Source: Rhodobacterales bacterium 32-67-9 (GTDB lineage: Bacteria; Pseudomonadota; Alphaproteobacteria; Rhodobacterales; Rhodobacteraceae). From it: a DNA stretch of 45,817 nt. A program made the position numbers and the translations under genes. Below, piece by piece: positions 26,919-35,658 of this stretch. Position 1 is the first letter of the stretch; every line of letters begins with the position of its first letter. The DNA lies in the NCBI GenBank assembly GCA_002280515.1, contig NCEA01000013.1, positions 69,194 to 115,010 of the forward strand. The letters run 5' to 3'. The notes below the pieces were generated by a model that ran no database searches, was not told the origin of the DNA, and saw nothing but the letters and a program-made list of their open reading frames with translations.

Positions 26919-28115
26919 TCAGGCCTGCTTGTGCTTGTTGTAGACGTCGAAGAACACGGCGGCGAGCAGGACGAGGCCCTTGATCACCTGCTGGTAGTCG
27001 ATGCCGATCCCCATGATCGACATGCCGTTGTTCATCACCCCCATGATGAAGGCGCCGACGACCGCGCCGACGATCTTGCCGACCCCGCCCGACATCGACG
27101 CACCGCCTATGAAGACCGCCGCGATCACGTCAAGCTCCACCGCGAAGCCGGCCTTCGGCGTCGCCGTGTTGAGTCGCGCGGCGAAGATGAGGCCGGCAAG
27201 GGCGGCCAGCATCCCCATGTTGACGAAGGCGAGGAAGGTGAGACGCTCGGTCTTGATCCCCGACAGTTTCGCCGCCTTCTCGTTGCCGCCAAGCGCGTAG
27301 ATGCGCCGGCCAAGCGTCGTGTTCTCGGTCAGGAAGGCATAGACGATGGTCAGGACCGCCATCGAGATCAGCACGTTCGGCAGGCCCCGGAAGGTGGAGA
27401 GCTTGTAGGTCACGAACAGAAGCGCGCCGGCGACGATCAGGTTGCGGGTGACGAAAAAGGCGGCCGGCTCGTCCTCGATCCCGTACTGGCGGTTGCGGGC
27501 CCGCGCCTTCAGCCCCATCCAGACGATCGCGGCGACGGCGAGCGCACCGGCGGCCAGCGCCGTTCCGTTCGGCTTGCCGATACCGAAGATGTCAGGAACG
27601 AAACCGGTGGAGAGTAGCTGGAAGCTTTTCGGAAATGGTCCGACCGACTGGCCCTCAAGAAGCCAGAGCGACAGGCCGCGGAAGACGAGCATCCCGGCGA
27701 GCGTCACGATGAATGAGGGGATCTTCCAGTAGGCGACCCAGTAACCCTGCGCCGCGCCAATGACGATGCCGACGACGAGGCAGGCCGGGATCGTCAGCGC
27801 CACGGGCCAGCCCCATTCGACGATCATCACCGCCGCCAGTGCGCCGACGAAACCCATCACCGAGCCGACCGAGAGGTCGATGTTGCCCGAGACGATGACC
27901 ACCAGCATGCCAAGCGCCATGATGATGATGTAGCTGTTCTGCAGGAAGAGGTTGGTGATGTTCACCGGCTTCAAGAGCGTTCCCTCCGTCACGATCTGGA
28001 AGAAAACCATGATCGCGATCAGCGCGAAAAGAAGCCCGTATTCCCTGAGATGGCTCAGGAGATATCTTCCGATTCCTCCAGCCGTTGTGCCGTCGCCGCG
28101 ATCCGCAAGATCCAT
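26919..28115 (-). CDS. gguB: Sugar ABC transporter permease GguB
   Basis: This 398-residue permease of the XylH/MmsB type forms the membrane channel of the ChvE-GguAB monosaccharide importer. Many helices are visible; IIIMALGMLVVIVSGNIDLS and later NMGMLAALAGLIFAARLNTA are characteristic. The ATG at 28115 follows AGGAGGGGACAGG and gives MDLADRGD; a longer frame upstream is a shadow of gguA. The gene lies 11 bp after gguA. Confidence 0.93.
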   Translation of the reverse strand: MDLADRGDGTTAGGIGRYLLSHLREYGLLFALIAIMVFFQIVTEGTLLKPVNITNLFLQNSYIIIMALGMLVVIVSGNIDLSVGSVMGFVGALAAVMIVEWGWPVALTIPACLVVGIVIGAAQGYWVAYWKIPSFIVTLAGMLVFRGLSLWLLEGQSVGPFPKSFQLLSTGFVPDIFGIGKPNGTALAAGALAVAAIVWMGLKARARNRQYGIEDEPAAFFVTRNLIVAGALLFVTYKLSTFRGLPNVLISMAVLTIVYAFLTENTTLGRRIYALGGNEKAAKLSGIKTERLTFLAFVNMGMLAALAGLIFAARLNTATPKAGFAVELDVIAAVFIGGASMSGGVGKIVGAVVGAFIMGVMNNGMSIMGIGIDYQQVIKGLVLLAAVFFDVYNKHKQA

Positions 28116-28126
28116 CCTGTCCCCTC

Positions 28127-29647
28127 CTAATCCGTCACGATGAGCGACATGATCCGCTCCTGGCTCGCCTCGGCGGCCGTCAGCTCGCCCACCAGCGCGC
28201 CTTCGTTCATCACGTAGATGCGGTCGCACATGCCCAGAAGCTCGGGCATCTCGGACGAGATCATGATCACGCCCTTGCCCTCTGCGCTCAGGCCGTTGAT
28301 GATGCCGTAGATCTCGAATTTCGCGCCCACGTCGATACCGCGCGTCGGCTCGTCGAGGATCAGCACCTCCGGCCCAGCGAAGAGCCATTTCGACAGCACG
28401 ACCTTCTGCTGGTTGCCGCCCGACAGGTTCATCACCTTCTGGAACACGCTCGGCGTGCGAATGTTCATCGCGGCGCGGTATTTCTCGGCGACCTGGGTTT
28501 CCCTGGCTTCGGTGATGACGCCGTTCGACGACACCGCCGGCAGGTTCGTCAGCGTGATGTTGCGCTGGATCGTCTCGTCAAGGATGAGGCCCAGCGACTT
28601 GCGGTCCTCGGTGACGTAGGCGAGGCCGGCGGCGATGGCCTTCGGCACCGTCGAGACGTCGACGGTTCGCCCGTGGATCGCCACCTCGCCCGAGATGTTG
28701 CGGCCGTAGCTGCGCCCGAAGAGGCTCATCGCAAGCTCGGTCCGGCCCGAGCCCATCAGCCCGGCGATGCCCACGACCTCGCCCTTGCGGACGGTCAGGT
28801 TGGCCGATTTGATCACCTGCCGTCCGGCATGTTCGGGGTGCCAGACATTCCAGTCGCGCAGGTCGAGGATCACCTCGCCGGCGCGGCGGTCGCGTTCGGG
28901 ATAGCGGTGCGCCATGTCGCGGCCGACCATGTCGCGCACGATGCGGGCCTCGGTGATGTCCTCGGTCCGCGCATCCATGGTCGAGACGGTCGTGCCGTCG
29001 CGGATCACCGTCACCGTGTCGGCGACGCGGCGCACCTCGTTCAGCTTGTGGCTGATGATGATCGAGGTGACGCCGTGGGCCTTCAGGTCGAGTAGCAGGT
29101 CGAGCAACGCCTGGCTGTCGGCTTCGGACAGGGCGGCGGTCGGCTCGTCGAGGATCAGGAGCCGCACGTCCTTCGACAGCGCCTTCGCGATCTCCACGAG
29201 CTGCTGCTTGCCGACCCCGAGGCTGTCGACGAGCGTCGCCGGTGTTTCCGAAAGCCCGACCTTCTTCAGCAGATCCTCGGTGCGGCGGAAGGTGTCGCGC
29301 CAGTCGATGATGCCGCCCTTCGCACGTTCGTTGCCGAGAAAGAGGTTCTCGGCGATCGACAGGAGCGGCACCAGCGCGAGTTCCTGGTGAATGATGATGA
29401 TGCCCTTCGCCTCGCTGTCGGCGATGCCGGCAAAGGCGATGGGTCGGCCGTCGTAAAGGATGTCGCCGTCGTAGCTGCCGGCGGGATAGACGCCCGAGAG
29501 CACCTTCATCAGCGTCGACTTTCCGGCGCCGTTCTCGCCGACAAGCGCGTGGATCTCGCCCTCTCGGACCGAAAGGCTCACGCGGTCGAGCGCCTTGACG
29601 CCGGGAAACGTCTTGGTGATGGCGCGCATCTCCAACAGTGGCGTCAT
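28127..29647 (-). CDS. gguA: Sugar ABC transporter ATPase GguA
   Basis: This is a 506-residue protein with two fused ATPase domains, typical of monosaccharide importers (RbsA/XylG/MglA type). The first half has Walker [17 protein letters not shown] and signature [15 protein letters not shown]; Walker B is [13 protein letters not shown]. The second half has [16 protein letters not shown] and [15 protein letters not shown]. The ATG at 29647 begins [17 protein letters not shown] and is preferred to an earlier in-frame start. A strong stem-loop separates it from chvE. Confidence 0.94.
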   Translation of the reverse strand: MTPLLEMRAITKTFPGVKALDRVSLSVREGEIHALVGENGAGKSTLMKVLSGVYPAGSYDGDILYDGRPIAFAGIADSEAKGIIIIHQELALVPLLSIAENLFLGNERAKGGIIDWRDTFRRTEDLLKKVGLSETPATLVDSLGVGKQQLVEIAKALSKDVRLLILDEPTAALSEADSQALLDLLLDLKAHGVTSIIISHKLNEVRRVADTVTVIRDGTTVSTMDARTEDITEARIVRDMVGRDMAHRYPERDRRAGEVILDLRDWNVWHPEHAGRQVIKSANLTVRKGEVVGIAGLMGSGRTELAMSLFGRSYGRNISGEVAIHGRTVDVSTVPKAIAAGLAYVTEDRKSLGLILDETIQRNITLTNLPAVSSNGVITEARETQVAEKYRAAMNIRTPSVFQKVMNLSGGNQQKVVLSKWLFAGPEVLILDEPTRGIDVGAKFEIYGIINGLSAEGKGVIMISSEMPELLGMCDRIYVMNEGALVGELTAAEASQERIMSLIVTD

Positions 29648-29671
29648 TGTCCTGCCTCGAGCTTTCGGGAA

Positions 29672-29703
29672 AGGGCCGCCCGACCCGTGATGCGGGCGGC
29701 CCT
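29672..29703 (-). terminator. Stem-loop between chvE and gguA
   Basis: The perfect 11-bp inverted repeat AGGGCCGCCCG/CGGGCGGCCCT (29672-29682 with 29693-29703) has a 10-nt loop. It lies just after the chvE stop and likely attenuates transcription or protects chvE mRNA, giving excess binding protein over ATPase and permease. Confidence 0.65.
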
Positions 29704-29727
29704 CCTGTCGCAAACGCGGGGTTGCGC

Positions 29728-30783
29728 TTACTGGATCTGGTCCTTGGTATAGTAACCGGACCCGATCAGGATTTCTTCCCAGTTCGACGCATCGACCGAA
29801 ACCGGTTCGAGCAGGTAGGACGGCACGACCTTCACGCCGTTGTCATAGGTCGAGGTGTCGTTGATCTCGGGCTCGCCGCCCTTCAGCATCGCATCGACCA
29901 TGCCGACGGTCACGCGCGCCAGTTCGCGGGTGTCCTTGAAGACGGTCGAATACTGTTCGCCGGCAAGGATCGACTTGACCGACGGCACTTCGGCGTCCTG
30001 CCCCGAGACGATCGGCATCTTTAGGTCGCCCGAGCCGTAGCCGACGCCCTTCAGGGACGACAGGATGCCGATGGACAGTCCGTCATAGGGGCTGAGCACG
30101 CCCTGCACCTGCTTGTCGGTGTAGTTGGCCGAAAGAAGGTTATCCATCCGCGCCTGCGCCACCGCGCCGTCCCAGCGCAGGGTGCCGACGGTGTCCATGC
30201 CCATCTGCCCCGAACCGATGACGACGGTGCCGGCGTCGATCATGGGCTGAAGCACGCTCATCGCGCCGTCGTAGAAGAAATAGGCGTTGTTGTCGTCGGG
30301 CGAGCCGCCGAAAAGCTCGACGTTGTACGGCCCGTCGCCGAACCTCTCCTTCAGCCCGTTCACGAGGCTGGTGGCCTGCTGGACGCCAACCTTGAAGTTG
30401 TCGAAGGTGGCGTAGTAGTCGACATTGCCGCTGTCGCGGATCAGCCGGTCATAGGCGATGACCTTGATGCCCGAGGCGGCGGCGTTTTCCAGCGCGTTCG
30501 AGAGCGTGGTGCCGTCGATGGCGGCGATCACCAGCACGTCGACGCCCTTGGTGATCATGTTCTCGATCTGGGCAAGCTGGTTCGGAATGTCGTCTTCGGC
30601 ATACTGAAGATCGGTCTCGTAACCGGCGGCGGAGAACTGCTCCACCATCGAGTTTCCGTCCGAGATCCAGCGGGCCGAGGATTTCGTCGGCATCGAAATG
30701 CCAACCGTGCCCTCTGCGGCGGCCTCGAAGGCGAATACCGAGGCGCACATCGCCATTGCGATGGCGAAAGGTCTGAATGTCAT
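29728..30783 (-). CDS. chvE: Monosaccharide-binding protein ChvE
   Basis: This is a 351-residue periplasmic receptor for L-arabinose, D-galactose and related sugars. The signal peptide is [19 protein letters not shown] with cleavage near AAAEG. The mature chain has the type I fold with [25 protein letters not shown]-like [16 protein letters not shown], and [16 protein letters not shown]. It opens the operon and is transcribed away from the LysR gene. Confidence 0.93.
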   Translation of the reverse strand: MTFRPFAIAMAMCASVFAFEAAAEGTVGISMPTKSSARWISDGNSMVEQFSAAGYETDLQYAEDDIPNQLAQIENMITKGVDVLVIAAIDGTTLSNALENAAASGIKVIAYDRLIRDSGNVDYYATFDNFKVGVQQATSLVNGLKERFGDGPYNVELFGGSPDDNNAYFFYDGAMSVLQPMIDAGTVVIGSGQMGMDTVGTLRWDGAVAQARMDNLLSANYTDKQVQGVLSPYDGLSIGILSSLKGVGYGSGDLKMPIVSGQDAEVPSVKSILAGEQYSTVFKDTRELARVTVGMVDAMLKGGEPEINDTSTYDNGVKVVPSYLLEPVSVDASNWEEILIGSGYYTKDQIQ

Positions 30784-30933
30784 GGCTCTCTCCCTGAATG
30801 GAGGCCCGCCATGTTTGGTCAGGCCCCGCTCCTCCTGTTGGCAAGTCGATTCGACTGTGAAGGATTTCTAGATTGCATCGACATATCCGTAAAATTACAT
30901 TGAGGCTTACTTAGATAACATAAGTGGTATGCA
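30784..30933. promoter_or_regulatory. chvE-lysR divergent promoter region with LysR-type box
   Basis: This 150-bp AT-richer spacer has an inverted repeat ACTTA-N7-TAAGT at 30909-30925 that fits the T-N11-A LysR-box pattern. A possible chvE promoter on the - strand is TTTACG (30888-30893)-N17-TAGAAA (30865-30870). The box would then be centred about 60 bp upstream of chvE's start site, the usual LysR activator position, and next to the lysR start for autoregulation. The promoter is a weak match. Confidence 0.55.
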
Positions 30934-31863
30934 ATGCAGCCGGAATTGAGCCTCAGGCCCGCCCAGTTGCGGCTGGTGGCCGAGATCGCCGAACACGGCC
31001 AGCTTCAACTTGCCGCCGCGGAGATCGCGGTGACCCAGCCGGCCGCGTCGCGGATGCTGTCGGAGATTGAACGGGTGGTTGGCACGGCGCTCTTCCTGCG
31101 CCACCCGAAAGGGATGGAGCCGACTGCGGTCGGCCATGCGGTTGCCAAGCGAGCGCGGGCGATGCTGCGCGAGATGCGGGACCTTGGCCACGAAGTGCAG
31201 ATCCTGCGCGCCGGGCGCGGCGGCTCGGTCCATGTCGGAGCGGTCACCGGTCCGGCGGTCGGCTACCTCGTCCCGGCGATCCAGAGCATCAAGGCAAACG
31301 CCCCCGAAGCTGACATCACCGTCGATGTCGCTCCCTCGCGCCAGCTTCTGCGCGACCTTGCCTCGGGCCGGCTCGACTTCGCGCTGGCGCGGTTCCTGCC
31401 GGATTTCGACAGCCGCGACTTCGATGTCGAACCGGTGCGGGACGAAAAGGTCTCGCTCCTGGTGCGGTGCGATCATCCGCTGTCTTCGGCGCTATCGGTC
31501 GCGCTCGCCGATCTTGCCGGGTTCGAGTGGGTGATGCAGGAAAGCGGCGCGCCGATCCGCGAGGCGATGAACAACGCCTTCGGATCGTCCGGGCTGCGGG
31601 CGCCGGGCAACATCGTCAACAGCTCTTCACTTCTGCTGATGATCGCCTATCTCTCGCGCACCGAGGCGATCGCCCCGGTCTCGGAAGAGGTCGTGCAACT
31701 GCTGGTCGGCGAACCGGTCAATGCCGGGTTCACGACGCTGAGCCTCGACCAGCAGATCCGGGTGTCGCCCTATTTCCTGCTCAGCCTGCGCGACCGGCCG
31801 CTGTCGCCGCTGGCGCAACGGCTGAAGGATGTCGTGCTTCTGGAATCGCGCGGGCCGCGCTAA
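30934..31863 (+). CDS. gbpR: LysR-family regulator, GbpR-like
   Basis: This 309-residue regulator has an N-terminal winged helix-turn-helix (LQLAAAEIAVTQPAASRMLSE, near residues 24-44) and a C-terminal inducer-binding domain. The divergent position next to chvE matches GbpR, which controls the ChvE-type galactose/arabinose uptake operon in rhizobia. It ends 8 bp before the convergent alginate-lyase-like gene. Confidence 0.85.
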   Translation: MQPELSLRPAQLRLVAEIAEHGQLQLAAAEIAVTQPAASRMLSEIERVVGTALFLRHPKGMEPTAVGHAVAKRARAMLREMRDLGHEVQILRAGRGGSVHVGAVTGPAVGYLVPAIQSIKANAPEADITVDVAPSRQLLRDLASGRLDFALARFLPDFDSRDFDVEPVRDEKVSLLVRCDHPLSSALSVALADLAGFEWVMQESGAPIREAMNNAFGSSGLRAPGNIVNSSSLLLMIAYLSRTEAIAPVSEEVVQLLVGEPVNAGFTTLSLDQQIRVSPYFLLSLRDRPLSPLAQRLKDVVLLESRGPR

Positions 31864-31871
31864 CCCGTCGG

Positions 31872-32915
31872 CTAACGCCGCCACAGCGCCGTCTGATTGC
31901 CGCCGAGCTTGGTGTAGATCAGCGGCCGCAGATCCGCCGCCAGCGCCTCAAGCACATCCGATCTACGCAGGATCTGATATTGCTCGATCCACGCGAGCTG
32001 GAACGCTGTCAGCTGCTCGGACCCGTCGAAGAGGCTCTGCTCGACGCCGGTGATCGCCCGCGTCCGGGCACCGTCAGAGAGGTCCGAGACGGCAAAGTCG
32101 ACGATCCGGTGAATGGCGCCGCCGCAGTGCCGGCTCGCGGGAATGCCCTGCCGCTCCAGAAGGACCACGGCGGTCACAAGGGGCGCGATGGCGTGCAACT
32201 GGTAGTGCAGCGCGAACGCCCCGCGGCTCATCTCCTGCGGCAGGCTGCCGTCAGGATTGGCCGAACAGAGAACCTCGGTGATCCCGGCATCGGCCCAGTC
32301 GCGCAAGTCCGCGCTGTCGGTCTGCACCGACACGGCGGCGGCGGCGAGTCCGGCCCAGGCGCGCAGGTTTCCCCTTTGTGCGCCCGACGGTGCTTCGGGC
32401 CAGAACGCCATCTGCGCCCGCATGCGGCGGTCTAGCCAGTCGAGGATCCCGGCACGGCTCGGATTGTCGGGGGCGTAGGGCAGGGTTTGCCACAGGATCA
32501 GCGCGAAGGCCGCGTAGCGCGATCCGATCGTCAGCCGGACCGTCTCGGTCCCGAGATCGGAGAGCGCATCGGCTTCGGCCCAGCCTCCAAGTTGTTCGAG
32601 GACGCAGGTGGCGGCCCGTTGCCGGTCCCTGACGCGGCCCGAATAAAGGGCCTCGGTCCGGTCGGCGAGCTGATCGATGAAGCGATCGAGCGGTTTCAAT
32701 GCGTCTTCGGCTTCGGCCTCGCGGGCGGGGTCTACGGTCGCACGGGACGCGTCATCTTCGGCATAGCGGCTGGCGAAGGACAGCGAGATGATCGGGGAAG
32801 GAGCGGTGCCGCAGGTCGCGTCATCCTGCGCCAGGGCCATGCCGGCCATGAAGGCCGCCGCCGGCAGTCCGGCCATCAAATGCGCGGCCCTCGCAATGAG
32901 GTGGCGGCAAATCAT
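31872..32915 (-). CDS. algL: AlgL-like alginate lyase family protein, catalytic His missing
   Basis: This is a 347-residue periplasmic protein of the PL5 alginate lyase (AlgL) family. The signal peptide ends near residue 29 (ALA-QDD). In active AlgL, catalysis uses an Asn-His pair in the motif NNHxYW plus an Arg and a Tyr seven residues apart. Here Arg231 and Tyr238 are kept (MSRGAFALHYQ), but the Asn-His pair reads Asn183-Leu184 in RGNLRAWAGL. The catalytic His therefore seems lost. The ATG at 32915 overlaps the stop of the AlgK-like gene (ATGA). It may have kept only the protective or scaffold role of AlgL. The alignment is from memory. Confidence 0.8.
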   Translation of the reverse strand: MICRHLIARAAHLMAGLPAAAFMAGMALAQDDATCGTAPSPIISLSFASRYAEDDASRATVDPAREAEAEDALKPLDRFIDQLADRTEALYSGRVRDRQRAATCVLEQLGGWAEADALSDLGTETVRLTIGSRYAAFALILWQTLPYAPDNPSRAGILDWLDRRMRAQMAFWPEAPSGAQRGNLRAWAGLAAAAVSVQTDSADLRDWADAGITEVLCSANPDGSLPQEMSRGAFALHYQLHAIAPLVTAVVLLERQGIPASRHCGGAIHRIVDFAVSDLSDGARTRAITGVEQSLFDGSEQLTAFQLAWIEQYQILRRSDVLEALAADLRPLIYTKLGGNQTALWRR

Positions 32916-35653
32916 TTCCGCACCGTCGCGGCCAGAAGCGTCATCATGTCCCTTGCCCCTGGATTGCCGAGGTTTTCGGCCTCTTGCAGCCAGGTGCCGG
33001 CATATTGCGGATCGGCCGGGATGCCGAGGCCAAAGGCCAGCGCGAAGGCGTATTCGACCATCGCATCGCTGTGCCCGGCTTCGGCCGCCCGCAGCAGCCA
33101 CTGGGCCGAGGCGTTCAGATCGGCGTCGCCGGACGCATCGGTCCGCAGCAGCATCCCAAGCTCGAACTGCGCCGCGCTGTCGCCGGCGTCCGTGACGCGG
33201 TCCGCGATGATGCCGATATCGACGCGCGCCGCGATCGCCGCCCGCAGCCGGCGATCGGCGCGCCGGTACTGCGCGAGCACCCAGGAGAGGGCGGCGGGAT
33301 CGCCCGCCCTGAGGATGGTTTCGAGATGCCCTGCCGCAGTGTCGGGATCATAGCCAGGATCATCCGGATCGGTCAGTTGCAGAAACAGCCGCCGCGCGGC
33401 GTCCACGTCGCTCCTGGCCAGCGACACGGCGCCGAGCGTCGCCACCGGGACCGGCTTGCCCCGGTCGAAATCGGATATCTGCCGGTCGGACAGGCCAAGC
33501 TTCGCCAGGACGTGCCCGGTTTCCATCGCCAGCCCGACCCGGAGCCAGTGCAGGGCTTGATCGGGCCGGTTTCGGGCCGCATAGGTATCGGCAAGCTCGG
33601 CGGTATCCTTTGTGCCGCAGGTCATGATCGAAATCGCGCGGTCCATGTAATCGTCGAACCTGTCGTCCGGAACATAGGGCGCGGCATACATCAGCGCGAG
33701 GAAATCGCCCCGCGCCCCGATCGTCTCGGCATAGGTCTGGTAGACCGCTTCGCCATCCCTGCCGGTCAGGCGTTGCAGGAGCCGGATCGCCGCGCCTTCG
33801 CCGCGCTCCGCCGACTGGGTCAGAAGTGCTTCGATCTCTTCCGCGACCTCCGGATAGCGCCCTGCATGTTCGACCAGCACCACGGCGAGGTCGAGAGAGA
33901 TTGACGGGCCGATATCGAGATAGGCGCGGCGAAAGACCTCGATCGCACTATTGCGCTCGCCGCTTGTCAGGGCGAGTTCGAATTCCTGTTTCACGTAGTC
34001 CTCGAGCGCCTGATCGCTCCGGCTGACCCGGTCGGCCCAGAACCGCAAGGCTGCATCCGACGCGACCGGATCGGACTGGATGAGTTGCAACTGGTCCGCC
34101 GTCGAACTTCCGTGGCCGAGAAGCGCGAGGCTTTGAATCTTGGCGATCGCCTCGGGTTCCATCGCGGTGTCGTACTTGGCGAGGTCGGTGGGCGACACGC
34201 CGACCGGCGCAATGTCGGCCGCGCGGTAGTTGCCGGCCCAGAACCGCGCCTCTGACAGCATTGGCGCTGCGGGCAATTGGCAGCGATAGAGCGCGTCGAG
34301 AGCGTCCATCGCCTCGCCCTTTCCAAGCCGCGACACCGCGTCGATCAACAAAGTCTCGGCGCGGCTCGCCTTTGCCGCCTCGTCGCGGTAGCGCAGCAGG
34401 ATTTCCGCCAGGAGCAGGATCGCTTCCGGGTCGTCGCGCGCTGCGGCGCGTTCCAGAAGGGCCGTCGCCTCGTCCTCGGCTGCCCATCGTCCCCGATGCT
34501 GGAGGATTTCCTGCGCAAGCTGTGTCAGGACCGAGGCCGGCGCCCCCGGCAGAGCCGCGATTTCGCGCAGATAGAGAAGGCGGTCGTTCTCCGCGGCCGA
34601 CAGTTCGCCCGTCAGGCGGGCTTCCAGTTGGAGATAGGGCACCGCCGTCCGCCGGCGCACCGCGCCGACACGGTTGAAGTTGTGGCCGAGAATCCTGCGG
34701 ATTTCTGCCTCCGTCGCGGCGCCGCTGTCGACCACGGCCGAAACCGCCTCCGGTCCGACCGCATAGCCGTTCCTGACGGCGAGCCGGAGGTAGTGCAGCA
34801 ACGCCGCGTTGTCCTTGTCCGGCGCGGTCGCGGCGAGGTGGTGTTCCACCACCCGCCACGCGGCCTCGGCCCCGCCCATGTCGGCCGCGAACTTGCGCCA
34901 GGCATAGGCGAGGTCCGGGTTCGGCGTCAGGATGTCGCCATCCTCGTATTCTCGGGCCATCCGTTCGGCACGGTCGCAGATCCCCCTGTTCATCTGCCCG
35001 ACCATGCCGCCGAAGGCGAGCGTCGCGGTTTCGTCGATGGAAAGGTCCCATGTCTCGACACTCTCGCCGGCGAGCATGAGGCGCAGCACCTCCATCAGGG
35101 CGTCCGCGTTGCCGGCAAAGGCGGCCGTCGTGATCAGGCTCTGCGCGAGTTCGGGGTTCTGCGCGACACCGATACCGCCCTGGTAAAGCCGCGCCAACCG
35201 GACCCTCTGACTGTTCGAAAGCTCGTCGGCCCGGCGGGCGAGGCCGTCGATCGCCCCGAGGTCTTGCAATGCAACGAGGCGACCGGCGGCGATGTAAAGG
35301 TCGATGCGGGCGAAGGCCTCCTCGACGCCCGCGAAACCGGGGTCAAGCTCAGCCCGACGGGTGATGAGGAGCATGATGAAGTCGAACCAGCGGTCCGCAT
35401 CGTCATTGGTGAACTGCCGGATGTCGCGGATCAGGTAGCCGACAAAGGCCGCCTCCTGCACTGCGCTTGCCTGCTGCTCCCCGTCTTGCGCGCCGTCCTG
35501 TATCTCCGTCGCCTCGCGCTCTTCCGGCTCGGCGTTGCAGACGTCGCTGCCCGGAAGGACAGGCGGCATGAAGTTGAGCGTCAGCCGTTCCGCCTGTGCC
35601 GGCTGCGTCGCAAGCAGCGTGGCGCAGATCGCCAAGAGGAGGAGGTTTCGCAT
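32912..35653 (-). CDS. AlgK-like periplasmic Sel1/TPR repeat protein
   Basis: This is a 913-residue protein with a signal peptide (MRNLLLLAICATLLATQPAQA) and helical repeats throughout. Clear Sel1-type repeats occur near the start (RLYQGGIGVAQNPELAQSLI) and end (WLLRAAEAGHSDAMVEYAFA, then FGLGIPADPQYAGTWLQEA). In the alginate order it takes the place of AlgK, the scaffold that links the periplasmic complex to the exit pore. It is about twice AlgK's length and lacks a lipoprotein Cys after the signal. The start at 35653 follows an AGGATAGG site just after the AlgX stop; a start at 35671 is possible. Specific homology to AlgK is inferred from repeats and context. Confidence 0.75.
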   Translation of the reverse strand: MRNLLLLAICATLLATQPAQAERLTLNFMPPVLPGSDVCNAEPEEREATEIQDGAQDGEQQASAVQEAAFVGYLIRDIRQFTNDDADRWFDFIMLLITRRAELDPGFAGVEEAFARIDLYIAAGRLVALQDLGAIDGLARRADELSNSQRVRLARLYQGGIGVAQNPELAQSLITTAAFAGNADALMEVLRLMLAGESVETWDLSIDETATLAFGGMVGQMNRGICDRAERMAREYEDGDILTPNPDLAYAWRKFAADMGGAEAAWRVVEHHLAATAPDKDNAALLHYLRLAVRNGYAVGPEAVSAVVDSGAATEAEIRRILGHNFNRVGAVRRRTAVPYLQLEARLTGELSAAENDRLLYLREIAALPGAPASVLTQLAQEILQHRGRWAAEDEATALLERAAARDDPEAILLLAEILLRYRDEAAKASRAETLLIDAVSRLGKGEAMDALDALYRCQLPAAPMLSEARFWAGNYRAADIAPVGVSPTDLAKYDTAMEPEAIAKIQSLALLGHGSSTADQLQLIQSDPVASDAALRFWADRVSRSDQALEDYVKQEFELALTSGERNSAIEVFRRAYLDIGPSISLDLAVVLVEHAGRYPEVAEEIEALLTQSAERGEGAAIRLLQRLTGRDGEAVYQTYAETIGARGDFLALMYAAPYVPDDRFDDYMDRAISIMTCGTKDTAELADTYAARNRPDQALHWLRVGLAMETGHVLAKLGLSDRQISDFDRGKPVPVATLGAVSLARSDVDAARRLFLQLTDPDDPGYDPDTAAGHLETILRAGDPAALSWVLAQYRRADRRLRAAIAARVDIGIIADRVTDAGDSAAQFELGMLLRTDASGDADLNASAQWLLRAAEAGHSDAMVEYAFALAFGLGIPADPQYAGTWLQEAENLGNPGARDMMTLLAATVRK

Positions 35654-35658
35654 GCGGC

